A stretch of DNA of 41,314 nt from Saccoglossus kowalevskii. Its lineage: Eukaryota > Hemichordata > Enteropneusta > Harrimaniidae. A program made the translations under genes and the position numbers. Below, one piece after another: positions 1 to 12,900 of the stretch. The DNA lies in assembly GCF_000003605.2 (NCBI RefSeq), contig NW_003126888.1, positions 181,346-222,659 on the forward strand, given 5' to 3'. Position 1 is the first letter of the stretch. Every line of letters starts with the position of its first letter. The notes under the pieces were generated by a model. That model did not search any database and was not told the DNA's origin. It saw only the letters and a list, made by a program, of their open reading frames with translations.

Positions 1-3000
1 AATGAATGAAACAGGCAGACTTGTGGCTGTCTGACATTCATAAAATATGCCAGCGTAATTTAAAAATTAAATTCTACTGCACTTCTAATTGTTCTTTCAT
101 TGCGATATTTGCTTACCATGTAGCACATTTAAACTAGATGCTATTACGTGAAAGGAAAATAAATACTCACTTAATTGTGTTTTGATGAGCAGCTCATGTG
201 CTATTGGCGTCTACCAATTTGCAGAAGTGGGTTAAATGTTTTAAAACTAATCAATTCTGAACAGTGATTCTTGTATGTTGAGGGGCAATCTACTGTGTAC
301 TTCTTATATAATATAATATAATATAATATAATATAATATAATATAATATAATATAATATAATATAATATAATATAATATAATATAATATATAATATAATA
401 TAATATAATATAATATAATATATTTAGTCTGGGCTCCTCATCATTATAGACTTTTTTGAAATTGCTGTTCGTGACTTGGTGACCAGGTATTACAAAACAA
501 ATCTACAATAGGCAGCCTGCTTTTGAAATCCAAATGAATCTTGCATATCTGTTAACTGCATCGGGTAGCATGATCCTATAGAGATTGTTTAATTTATTAT
601 TGAGATGATCACGTACAGATTCTCATCCTACTGTGGATGAAAGAAACCCACGGCAACACACGAACATGCCATTATATAAACATATATGGCGACGTCAATA
701 GTAGATAAAGCCTGCGGTGTGCCAAGGTTAACCACATGTTGTGTTTGTCAATCTGACGGGGCTGATCACTGCTGTTATTTTGGTATTCTTTCCTGCTATT
801 AGCTCGCTAACTGTGCTTCAATTGAACGATGTTTTATTGTCCGTTCGTATAAAATGATTATTTGTTGTGTTACCCGCTTCCAACAAATTCGTATACTTTA
901 TTTTCATTTTTTACCTGAAATTTTGTTATATTTGGTATTTTATTCAGTAGATAAGATGCATCACCCAGAGATAATCCTGTGAAAATTATTTTTCCCCCTG
1001 ACTTACCACATACCGGTATGTGTTAGTTCTCATGCATAAATTCCTAAAGGTCACACATCCTGGTACTTTGGGGGTGAAATATATTTGTTATGTCTCTTAT
1101 GAAATGCTTAATTTAGATGATTCGGGGAAAACACGTCTCTGTGCTGAAGCATGAACCTAGGGGGACACACAAGTGTTGCACATAACCTATAGGAGTAATG
1201 AAAACAATCTATAGTTTATGTACATGTTCATTTTCATTAGCCTAGAGGGCTTAACTGTATAATACCTACCTGTTGACTGCTTAGCGTAATAGAGATGAAC
1301 AATATGATAGAAATATCTTCCAGATTGAATTATTGTACAATTTGTGTTTTACAAATGCGAGCAAATCTGCAAATTTGATTCTGATTTCCGTCTAGACATT
1401 GCTGCTCTCTTATAGAAATTAAAACTTGTCATTATTTATCAAGAATTATCACTCTATAAAGCTGCCAGATAGAAAAAACTGAATAGCATGACCATCATGC
1501 ACTTGAAAGAAATGAAATCTGCTTTTCTACTTTTCATTATCTGGATTATATTAATGCAAAAAATCATGAAGAATGATGTTTTTTAAAGACTGGCCTTAGG
1601 GCAGCATTTGGTTTTCTGGGAAAGATGCACGTGATCTTTGAAGATGTCTACAAAATAGTAACCGCCATCATGGCATTCAGATAACAGATTGAAATCTCTC
1701 TGAGGTGGGGGAAAAGAGGACATCGCCACGGTAATACCGTGCGTATCAGCTTACAGATGCTTTTATGTTAGATGGAAGTTCAAAGGTCTTGCATCCTAGA
1801 ATCGACATCAGAGATTGCTGTTGCCGACAATTTGCCGCTAACAATGAACATTGAGTGCTAACTGAAATTCTATACTTCGCTTGTCAAGACTTATCCTGCA
1901 GGTTTTTGAGTTTTCCATAGCACATCTTTTAATCTGTCGTCACGTGTACATATCTAACATACAGAATCTCAGAAGGACTAAACAGGGTGTTTTAAAATTT
2001 TAAAATTGCATTTGTATTAATAAATGACTTTACTTTGTAAGCGTAATTCAAAATCTTATTCCAACATACTAACAATAAAAACATTTTCATACGCTGCAGA
2101 ATTTTCGATTTTCTGACTTTTCTGTTCATGTATTAAAATATTAAAAGGACTAGAAACTTGTATATTAATACTTTACTACTTAAAGTTTAATATGGAAAAG
2201 GAAAGTGTCAAATTTTCTTGTGTGTGCTTCTCAAAATTAATAGTAATCTCAACCGCAGTATCATAATACCTGTTATGTTGTTGAGTATATCAAAATAATA
2301 TTGATTGCAAAAATCTTGTGTTGCTTGAATAAAATTGCATTACGTTGTGTAATACCAATTAGACTGTGCCGTGTACATGGTGAGCAATTGTCACCACCCA
2401 TTCTGCAAAAAGAAAAATTAATACAAGATTGCCTGACATTGGCTGCCCAACCATAATACCTAACCTTTTATCCAATCCGCTCATGCCTTGTATTTTTTTA
2501 GAGTTTGCCAGCAACAGTGGAAATGCAAATACTAGTAAAAATGTTTGTTTATGCTTATTATATATTTATTTTTTTAAGGTTCTGTCAAAATTTCTGGAAA
2601 ACATAAAATTAAATCTTAATGGAAATTCAAAATAGAAGAACTATTTTTTTTTTTTTTATAAAATTCTTATAAATCTACTAGAAACTTTATAATTTTTATC
2701 TTGGCATAAAAGTTGTGTAATCTCTCTCTACATGAACTCAAGAGGGCGTCTTTCCATTATAAACCTCTCCATATTTATATAAACCCCTCTGTTCATTAAA
2801 TAAATACATTTCTGTGATACACTTTGTGAATGCTGCATAGATTATACATTTTCTACCCTGTAATTTCTAAGTTGATGCATTATATTTTAATTTTCATTAT
2901 CCCAAACTGTTTTTTTTTTCTGTGATGTATTATGTATTTAAAATGACAATGTCATGTTATTGCCGGGTATGTGCAAAATAGAATAAATCCCTAGTTGACC

Positions 3001-6000
3001 TTTTAAGACCTCATTTGCATACTTGTATTGTTGATATGAAAACCATCTATGCCTTGCGGGATTTGATTAATGCTAGCCATACTTTTCACATCAAGAAAAA
3101 AATGAATTTGAAAATCCAGAATCACTGCAAATGAATTCTGTAATAACGTATCCATATATGTTATAGCTAACTTAAAATAAAATAAAATATAATATCATAT
3201 TTGTTTTTATTTAAAAAATGTATTTCAAAATAAAAAAAACTCTTGAAATATGTAACAAACTTGAATAAAAATGTTCCACTGTTTTAAATCAAATCTTTTT
3301 TTTAAACCTGGTGTTTTAATCGCGTGTACGTTCGAATATAACAGCCAACGCCAGCCATTTATTGTTGCTCTGATCCTAATACAGTTAAGCTGTTGCTTGC
3401 GGGATTTGCTGACAGATGGTGACCTCTGACCGCTCCTGACTCCATGATCTGAGGCATGCAGTATAATAGCCGATGTTACAGTTGTGTTTGATTCAAGGAT
3501 TAACCTTTCTGTGCAGGTGTTGTCGATATGTTGATTTGATTCAAATGAGTTCGCTGTCCCTGGGTCTCGGGTCATTCTATGCTGATTATTGCAGCCTCCT
3601 GTAGTAAACATACTAACCGTTACTCATTGATTTTATTCACATCCAGTGGTTCAATCCTCGTAATTATATAACCTTTCCCCGTCCAACTTCTCTACCTTGT
3701 TACAAAGCAGTCACCTATACGACACTAGTTTATTGTCTTGCGGATGAGTTTTTAATCAAATTAAAAGAAAACTCTCCCTCTTCCCCTGCAGTTATACCAT
3801 ATTTGCATTATTAGTTGAGCAATAATATTCAAGTCATATTATTATTTTAATCATGTAATACTTGTAAAAGTAAATGAATGTGTCGCTGAAAGGTCGCGTC
3901 AGGTCCTAGGATATCATTCTAGTATACACATTCTAAAAAACAGGCTAATAAAACATGTTTGTGTCCAAGTTTTTTGTTTTTTTTTCGTCATTTCAAGTAC
4001 AAGAAATATAACGAACAGTGTGAGAATATACTTGCTGGAAAATTAGCTACATCTTGAATTAGCGAAATTACAGCTAAAAATAACATGCTAGCTAAAAGTC
4101 GTGTTTAATGTTATTTCATGACTCGTGTAAGTAATGTTGAGGATTAGCAGCTAAACGAGTTCTCTAGACACCATTTTTTTGTAGTTCATCTCATAACAAT
4201 ACAATCCTAGACTTAATACTTTCAGATAAATCTATTTATATTTTTCAGTGGTGGAGGTCATTTTTTTATTAAGTTACTTTAATTCTGATAAAGTTTTCAA
4301 AAACAGTTGGTTGCGTTCCCTGCTGATTTAAAGAGGATTAAAACAAACTATGATAAAATTAAATTAGGATTAAAATACATTTGAGAGCCCCCTCCCCCCG
4401 AAACCCCTACTCAAAGTGGTAGATTCCTGACAACCATTGAAGTGGTCACCATTCACAAAATCTTTCCATTATTTTTCAAGCTGTTATCTGTATCCAGTGG
4501 GTTATTAAATCCACTAGATCATGAAGTAACAACAAATTCTAAAAAAAATTGAATATACAAAATGTTGGACCATAATTTTGGTGAAGGAAAAATTATGGTG
4601 TTGAATGTGATTTATAAAACTGACAGGAAAACCTGGGCATGTACAGAGTGAATGCAACAAGTATGTAAATACACTATCTGCACCTGCTTCACTGAAAATG
4701 ATATATGTTTTTAATTGTGACATGAATGCAAATAACGTATCTTGTATTACCCTAAATTTTAATGCGTTCCAATTTGCATATCTTGTGTATTATTTGGAGT
4801 GCTTTGATAATTGATGTGCAAAGCCCGACCGTTGTGAATGAACAGCCTTACGATGACCGTCAGATTAGACATTCATTTCCTGGTTTGTACAAGTGAGTGG
4901 TGCCAGTCAGTCAGTCAGGCAGGTCAACAAGCATTGCCTTTGCTTGAAGTATCAGTTCTATCGGGAATCTGCAGTAGTCGCTTGCTTTAATTGGCTAAAG
5001 ATGGAAACTTGTAGCATAGCAGATGTATGACAAATTATTTAATTTGTTTAAGGGGTCAGAGTGCAGCGGAACGCATTAGCACAGCTTGCTACTCAACATG
5101 ATAAAAGAGGAATGTAGCTCATAGTACAAATAAATGTCCATTGGTCGCTTTCAGTACTTATATGAACTGCTATATTAACGCAGCTTAAAGTTATATTGAT
5201 TCTGCAATCAATTGTGCACACAATAAAAACAAACCATCCAATGACGGAGAAGACTGTACTGTTATTGGCATATCCCAGGCACAAATTTGTATATCTCAGT
5301 CCAATATTTACTGAAATAATGGTTAATGTAATTTGTACATTTCTATACATTAACACCTTTTGATTTCATTTTATTTCACTTCATGAAAGAACAAATTGAG
5401 TAATTATTTCATTATTATTTAAATTAATTGGTTAAATACTTTTTTCCCTAATATTTAATATAAGAAGAACAAAAAATTTGACGTCGAAATTGTCTTCCTC
5501 GAAAATACCGTTTTAGGTGAAAAAAGCAGTGAAAGAAAGGCCAGAAACAAAATGGTATTTGTAAAATATTGCTATATTTAATAACCTTGATCCTCTCATT
5601 GAATTATTAATGTAAAATTAATACCATGATGTGGTGAGTTCATTTCTTCATGAGGGTGTAAATGGAGTCATCAGTGTGGTTACCAAAAAACTTGGCTTTG
5701 TACTCAGTTTTATTTTATTTAAAAACATAATCTGTTTGTTGTTTTTCAAGTCACGAGTTTGCGCTTCAGTTAGCTCCCTGAAGACATGAAATAGATTTTG
5801 AAAGGTTGTGCCCAATTGATTGTTACCTGCCCTACCTTTTTTTGCAAATAGAATGTGCTGATTATGAATATTCATATTTTAAGGTCACATGGCATAACAT
5901 CATGGGGCACTCCATCCACGATGTATTATTCAAATAATTGATCTTGATTTGGCCATTGAAATAGCTCCAAGTAAACATGACTTTGAGCACGCATACAAAG

Positions 6001-6877
6001 ATAAAAAAAAAAATGAGAAAGAAACCAAACTGTATTCGTAAAGCGAATAGTAGGCATTCCTGTTTAATACGCACGGCATGCAGCTGCTCATCTGATCATG
6101 TATAACACTAAAGCGGATATTTCTGCTTGCTGATAGCGTAAACATCGGCTAAATGCTTGTCAAATTCTGTAGGTGTTAGGCGATACATGCAAAGAGGTTT
6201 GTTATATTTTTCGCAAGAGATGACTTTTTGTTTGTTGTTTTTTTTTTTCTCCCATGTATTTCTCCGTCCATTCAGTGGGATGATCGATGGCATGTAATGG
6301 GTCTGGGTGCTAAGTTGAGATCAATTTGTGTAGTGTGGTGTATTATACAATATGTGATTAGGGGAGCATGCCAATCTTGCTGTATTGTCTCATGGGAAAG
6401 AAAGCATCTGCCTGTTGGTTTAGGCTTGATTGCCATGGACGGGAGCAACCATTCTCAGACAGGAGACGCAGCTTGTGAGCTGAGAAACTGCATGATCAGA
6501 TCATGTGATAACATAGTCACCCAGGCGTCTTGTCTTGGCTTTGATCTAGGATTCCAAACTGACCAAACACCACCGATGCTGATATGCGTGTGCATGTCTG
6601 GAGAATTGTGAAGGGTATGATTCAAATAGTTGAGGTCATCTCCCCTAACAGCAGCGCTGTAGCTTAGTCCCACCCGCATGCGTAGGCTTCATTAGGCTGC
6701 CCTAGCCTCGGCATTTAAATAGACAGTGAAAAAGAGATTCAATTGAAACAAGTATTGATAATGTGTAGAGCGTTGAGGTGCACATAAGGAGAGCAGTGTG
6801 TGTATTATATGAACGGCAATTGCAATACGTACATATGTAATAACGTGCTGACAAGACTCATGCACAGCAGGATAACA
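1..6877. other. Upstream region without supported gene
   Basis: AT-rich, non-coding in appearance. It contains the TATAA microsatellite and short simple repeats such as a GTCA run near 4904. Open frames here are short and unlike GSE1 coding sequence. It could hold promoter sequence or non-coding 5' exons of GSE1, since vertebrate GSE1 has distant upstream first exons, but I can point to none with confidence. Confidence 0.6.
304..423. repeat. (TATAA)n pentanucleotide microsatellite, about 24 units
   Basis: A near-perfect run of a 5-base unit, with one phase slip near 388-392 where an extra TA occurs. Likely to vary in length between individuals and to be difficult to assemble. Confidence 0.95.
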
Positions 6878-6950
6878 ATGAATAATGGCGGAATATACAA
6901 CCCAGCCACCGGATTACCGTTCACATTCATTCCACCATTTATGGCTCCAG
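6878..6950 (+). CDS. GSE1: GSE1 coding exon 1 (proposed start)
   Basis: The ATG at 6878 sits in an acceptable context (aacaATGaat). It opens 24 codons, MNNGGIYNPATGLPFTFIPP then FMAP, plus one base before the donor AG|GTAAAT. This phase 1 end fits exon 2, giving a G-V-S-H-G junction. The Pro/aromatic-rich composition resembles the rest of the protein. The upstream 250 bases are less AT-rich and contain GCATGCG near 6674, reminiscent of part of an NRF1 site, as might be seen near a promoter. A real acceptor (cacagcag at 6863-6870) lies just before the ATG, so a further 5' non-coding exon is possible. An upstream stop could not be used to prove this start. It is supported only by phase and composition, not by a recalled homologue. 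Confidence 0.6.
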
Positions 6951-9900
6951 GTAAATCAGAATATATATTTTTTTAATTCAATTCAATTGGTATCTCCTTT
7001 CCTTCAGAATTATGAAATTGTTATCAATTTCATCTGTGTGTATTTTAGAGTAGGTGATGATGGCGTTGTGCTGATATTGGACTTTCAAAATGGCTTACAA
7101 TATACAATATTTTTTTCTCAGAGTCACTCTATATAATGATGATATCATCAACAGCTTCTGATATTTTGCTATCCTGTTCCCAGGCAAAACAAATGTCTAG
7201 GTAGTCAGGATATTAAATCGCCTATAGGGGTCGTTTTCACCGAGGCGGCCTGATTAGTCCGTGTATAGTGGTGTGGTCACGGTGCTGTTAATCTGTTTCC
7301 TGTGTGTGCTCCAGCGTTCTGAATGCCATTTATTTTATTGATGTTTTATTGTCCTATGATGGCGTCGTGATGGGATAATACCCAGCCCCAATAACACTCA
7401 ATTTACATGTTTATGTGTCCATGTTTTTATTTTTACAGTCTTTCATTGTCGTTATCTGCACTATCTGTCTGCTACAGCATTTTCGTATTGACTGATTCCT
7501 CGCTCCTCCTAATTAATTATCGAATGTTTTTTTTTCTCTCTCATTTTCTCTCGCACATCGGCTCCCCGTGTAGACACGAGCCCGTCAATTTTGTTCGATA
7601 ATCCCATGATGCTGATATAGCGACACTGTTAACAACATTACTCATTCAGTTTGCATAATGTATGCAGACCTCGTAATGAAATCATGTCATTTTTGTGTCA
7701 ATATTAGTGACTTTATCCATACAAAGGCGGTTATTGCCAGTCCTTTGAAATGTTTGACATAACGCTGTGTAGAGTTGGATGAGCTTTATTGTCGGCAGTC
7801 GTGTGGCATATTACCAGTACCACTCTTTCCATCGGTGTGTGTTATTTTTTTTAATTTTTTTTTTGTGACTCGTAAATTTAGAATGTTTAAGAGTGATGAT
7901 AAATGTGAGGGTAGTAGACATTGCAATTAATACAAACTCTGACCCTCTCTTTTTGTTTTATATTTATTCTTAATTTAGAAGTCCATATTGTCTATCCATC
8001 CAACAGCTGCCTACAATTTTCATTTTTTTTTCTTCCATATTTTGTTCATTTCCCTTTAAATACCAGAAATCCCAAAGATGGTATTTGACTCCTTTTTTTA
8101 TTAAAAGGACACTGAAACCATTCCCATTAAATTTGACAATAATACTCCCACCACCCCTTCTGCACTTTTTTTTTACTTACCCTACCTACGCTCTCTTGAT
8201 GTTAACTGTATTTTTATATCCATATTTAAATGGTAGTTAAATGATTTTGTTCCCCTAGGTGATGTTTCTTTCCTCTCAACTATGATATCGCATTACATTT
8301 TCTTTATTGTAATAAGCGAAACGAGATCTGACTTGATAGGCATTTTATTTTGTTCTTCCATTCATTTGGGATTCTCGGAAAAGGCATATTTTTAGTGAAA
8401 TAAATTATCCTGTATATTTACCCTTTAATTGCTGACTAAATTCACTGGAATTGTATTTACTTGTATTTATTGCTTACTTTGTAAAAACGCTTATCTATTA
8501 AAAGACAACTCAACTCTCTCATAGTCTATGTATTTCTTTGAATTTAACAGATAGTAAGGAGGCCGTTACTTAGCTGGGTTCCTTTCTTTACTCTTAAAGC
8601 AGACAGTGCGACCTCTAATATTTCTATGTACCGTATTCACACAGCATTATTGTATCTATTGACAGGGGCTTTTCACAGGTTCTGTAATGATTTTTATTCA
8701 TTTAATGAAAATACATGTATAAAAAAAAAAAATGGGAGTTTGTATTTTGTGGTGGGGGAGTGGCCGGTACATTGATTGCCTGGGGGGAGCAGTGGAGGAT
8801 GAGGTGATACCACTGTGCAATATATTGATTGATGTTTAATTACCGCTTATTTCACTCTTAATGTAGGTCATTCATTTAATGAGTTATTCTTGTAGCAAGA
8901 AGTGTTGAGACGTTTTGTTTTTGCTTGCCTGCTATTTTTCTACCATCTACCACAGTATCAACGATTAATGGAACAGACATTGTAGTGTGAGAATTGTCTA
9001 TTATATTCTCTCAGGAACGTCACAAAAAATAATAATATACAGAAGAGAATACATGTCGGGGAAACTAAAAATCGTTGTCGACTTGGGAGCCAGGGGTATT
9101 GATTCATCTATGCGTTCTTTTTTCTCACTTAGTCTGGAATTTATTCAAAATCTTATATCATGTTAATTTGAATGGCTCGCTGTTCTTTGAGTGACGTTAT
9201 TATGTTGAATTGGCAATAAAGGTGAAAAAAAGCATAGGATGTCAAACAGATCTCATTATGTGCTTTAATCCGGAGGCCGGTCATCCATTAAGTGCCCAGT
9301 ACTCAGTTAAAAATGATAAATTTTTCGTTTCCCATCGGACGGAGTCAATTAGAGAGAGAGAGGTGCTTTTTAAAAGGACATAGACACACCATCTTGAGGT
9401 TTCTTATGAGGAAAGCCAATAGGATAAACCTTGTTTGGAAAGATTGGAAATTGAGCAATGAGTTTTTATGGTGATTGATAGATAATTTTTGTGTGTCTTG
9501 TTGTCATGGTAGTATACAGTCTACTTGTAATCATTAACAAAAACCAGATTGTAGTTTTACCATGTTTAAAATGTTTCTACTTTCCCTGTTACCGGTATAT
9601 TTATTCATAAATTGCGTAACCCCCCTCCTCCTTCCAAAAAAAAAAAATTATGATTAATCTGTTTTCCAAAATAAATGAGGGCTGTCATTTTTCATATATG
9701 TGCCTTTATTTTAAGTTTTTATTAATTTTTTTTTTTTTTTTCATTTTATCTAAAATTCTGACAGATAAAGAACACACTCGTGATGAAATATGAGTATTTT
9801 TTTCTTTTGAGCTAATGTGAAACCACCTGATAACATCTTGGTATAATGTTCCCAATTATAACATTAATCTGTTTGCAATTTATATTTTCCCTGCAAATAA

Positions 9901-12900
9901 TCCTGTCGTAATGTCAAATAATTGAGAGTGAAATTCTTGGCTTTATCTGAACCCTCACCTATCAGCTGTAATGTTATAATTTTATAGTAAATGAAAGGTT
10001 AAACCTCCCCCCTGTAAAACATTGTGGTAAATATAAACTTCTCGAAGACCTATGATATTGAAGAGATAAAGTTGCGATGATCTTTGCTTACAAATCAGTT
10101 CGTGTTGGCGTGCTAATTGATAGTAGTGTCACGCTAATATGGATGTTCGACGACCACAACTCACATACAGTCGATGCAATTGTTAACTGATAGTTTACGT
10201 GATACAGAGAATAATTAAAACAGTTAAAACAAATCCGTCAGGTTATGGATTACCGTGAGTCCCACAAGTATGTGCTGCGTGTTTGTGTGTGATAATACAA
10301 ATTAGGGATTAAGACAGAGTAGGGATATTGTTTTAATCACAAACATATGATAGCACACACCAGGTTGATTTATTTTTTTTTTTTTTTTTTGCCCTCATGA
10401 ACACTCAACTTATACTCATAATATTTGATTTTCATGACAATTTATTCTTGTTGACTATCTTTTTCTATCAAAATTCAATTTTAATAATTTGCAAATCACC
10501 ATTTCCCTCTCCTCTACGCAACACAATTAATATTTCCTTTGATCTCATTTAGTACAATAGCACACAAGTTTGTAAAAACGAAAATGATAATCATGGTGAT
10601 GAGATTAAAAAAAAAAATGACGATAATCATTTTAAATCAATATAAAAGCAGAATTTACTAAATTAACTGTTAGTGTCTGTGTTGTGTGTGCTGACTCTTC
10701 TTATTTATAGCCCTACAGTTGGTTCTAGCATAATTCCATTTTGATTATGCAAAGGTTACCCATCATACAAATTTATGTAAATGAGTTGTGCATTTCCTGT
10801 ATCTGTGAGTTATTTCTCTCCTCCAGTGCACAAGATTAAAGTGTCATTATTGGTATATGCATCTATTTCAATTATTATGATCAGTTTATATTGACTTAAT
10901 TGGCTCAATCTGAGAGTAGACATGTTTTGTATTTGGGGTCGTTGCTGGAGTGGATATGCATAACACTGTAAGAGTGAGGGAAGGGTTGCTTTCAAAAGAT
11001 TACAGCAACAGAGCTGTATTACCCCCATTACAAATTTATGAAGTATAGTAGATATATCAAACTGGTTATTCAATATACCGATCGAAAGGATTTTCTCTTA
11101 TCGCCACACAAAGGACTCGCCATGTGGATGAATTATTGATAACTTTCCCTCTCGAGATTTCCAGGAAGTTATTTTGCGCATTTTGGTCAGGTACACTGGT
11201 GCTGCAGTGTGTCCCAACGTCATCAGTTGACACTTTTATTTACTGATTGCCTGACCCGACAACAGAGGGAAGCAAATAGCTGTGTACTTCCTCTGCCAGG
11301 AAATTTGCAAAATTTTCACCTGCTCTTTTCACTAATTTTTGCTCAAATTTATGCGAGGCAGGTGAATTAGGCAGTTTTGCTGAAATAAAAGATGGAGCAG
11401 TCAGACTTTTTTGTCATATTGTTGTCATTTTCTGTGGATTTGTGTTGTCTGCAAAACGAGTGTTTGATGTCAGAACTGAGAAATTATTTTAGTAGTTTTG
11501 GGTTGACAATACTGCCACAATGTAGCGATAACACAGGACCGTGTTTAGTCATGTATTTTATGAAATTACTGTATTTATAGCTGCCATTAAAACAATAATT
11601 AGGATTTCCAGCTATTTCACTAGAATACACTTCCTGGCAATCACCCTTATCCCATCTCACTATATCTGTTGCACTGCTTGCACTCCTGCTGGACTGGTGC
11701 CAGCACAATTCAATGTATAAGAAAATAGGGATTGACCACTGTTAGTGGTGGGGATAGATTTTAAAATTTGAAGAAAAATTCTACAGGAAAAATTATAAAA
11801 TTTAAAAAAATAATTTCATAGAGAAAATCAAACAAATTTACAATAACATTATTCTGTGAAATAAAAGTTAAATTTTTTTTAACTTCACAATTCATTCATC
11901 ATTTCTCTTTCTCCTTGAGATTCTCATGGTCAACTCCATTATGGTCGTCCCCAAAATGGCCTCTTATTGCTAACCCCCACCGTCCTCCCAGTGGACATGC
12001 CAGTGATGCTATAAGCAGATTTCACTAGTAATGGAAGGTCAATTATAACCATAGCATGTCTTCATACCTTTGTAATTGGTAAAGCTGTGTTCTCAAATTG
12101 GATTGTCATCGGATGCTCTAATTGCATTTGCTTAAAGTGACAGGCAATCATTCCCAGAGTACAGGACATAAAAAAAAAAAAAAAAAAATCATGAGGACAA
12201 AGGTAAAAAATAAAGTATAGTTTAATATGAGGCGAGTACCCAAGCATGTAAAATATGAAGGTAGATTAATATATATATGTTGCTATGACAACAGTTTCCA
12301 TCCATGCTCAGTGATGCAGATGTGCATTTTAGTATCATTATAAAAAAATATTTATCATGCACAGCGTTATCAGAATTTCGTCTGTTATGCATGAATGCCA
12401 AATTACTCGCTTTTGAGTGTTTTCTGAATCAACATCACTGTCACGATACACAGGCGGAACGCACGTTATCATGACCCGGTCTCTCGCAATCTTCCGACCT
12501 ATGACACCCAGCCACCTCAAATGTAATGAGTACTTAATAGATTTTCCTTAGCAACCCAATCTTTCATTGCGGGAGGTCACTGGCTCTGCCATCATACACA
12601 TCAATTTCCTTCCAATAATGGGAAGCGTCATCAATAACAATGGCGGCTCGTGCATTATTCACAAGTGATGAGTATGAAAACTTAAATTGCTTTAAAATGA
12701 AATGCCGAGCCAGTTAGTATTGGTTGTTTGCGTACGTGCTTAATGTCGCTGTTTGTCTGAGGATTTTCCACACAATCCTGCCTTGCATTGTACTTTAATG
12801 CAAACATTGATATTTTCATTCAAACAAGTTTTTTTTTTTTTTTAAACAAAGCATTCAAGAGTTTGGGGAGTTCTGTGTATGGTGATAGAAAAAAAAAAGG

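Noticed and set aside
3225..3611. 128-codon open frame on the minus strand upstream of the gene
   Set aside because: Composition is unlike a known family, the C-terminal part reads through AT-rich low-complexity DNA, and no splice context or neighbour supports it. Most likely chance.
5862..6145. Overlapping minus-strand frames rich in Phe/Ile/Ser
   Set aside because: AT-rich chance frames with no start context, partner exons or similarity.
6228..6611. 127-codon + strand open frame ahead of exon 1
   Set aside because: Begins in a poly-T stretch, is rich in Cys/Trp/Ile without pattern, has an overlapping open frame on the other strand, and shows no recognisable domain.
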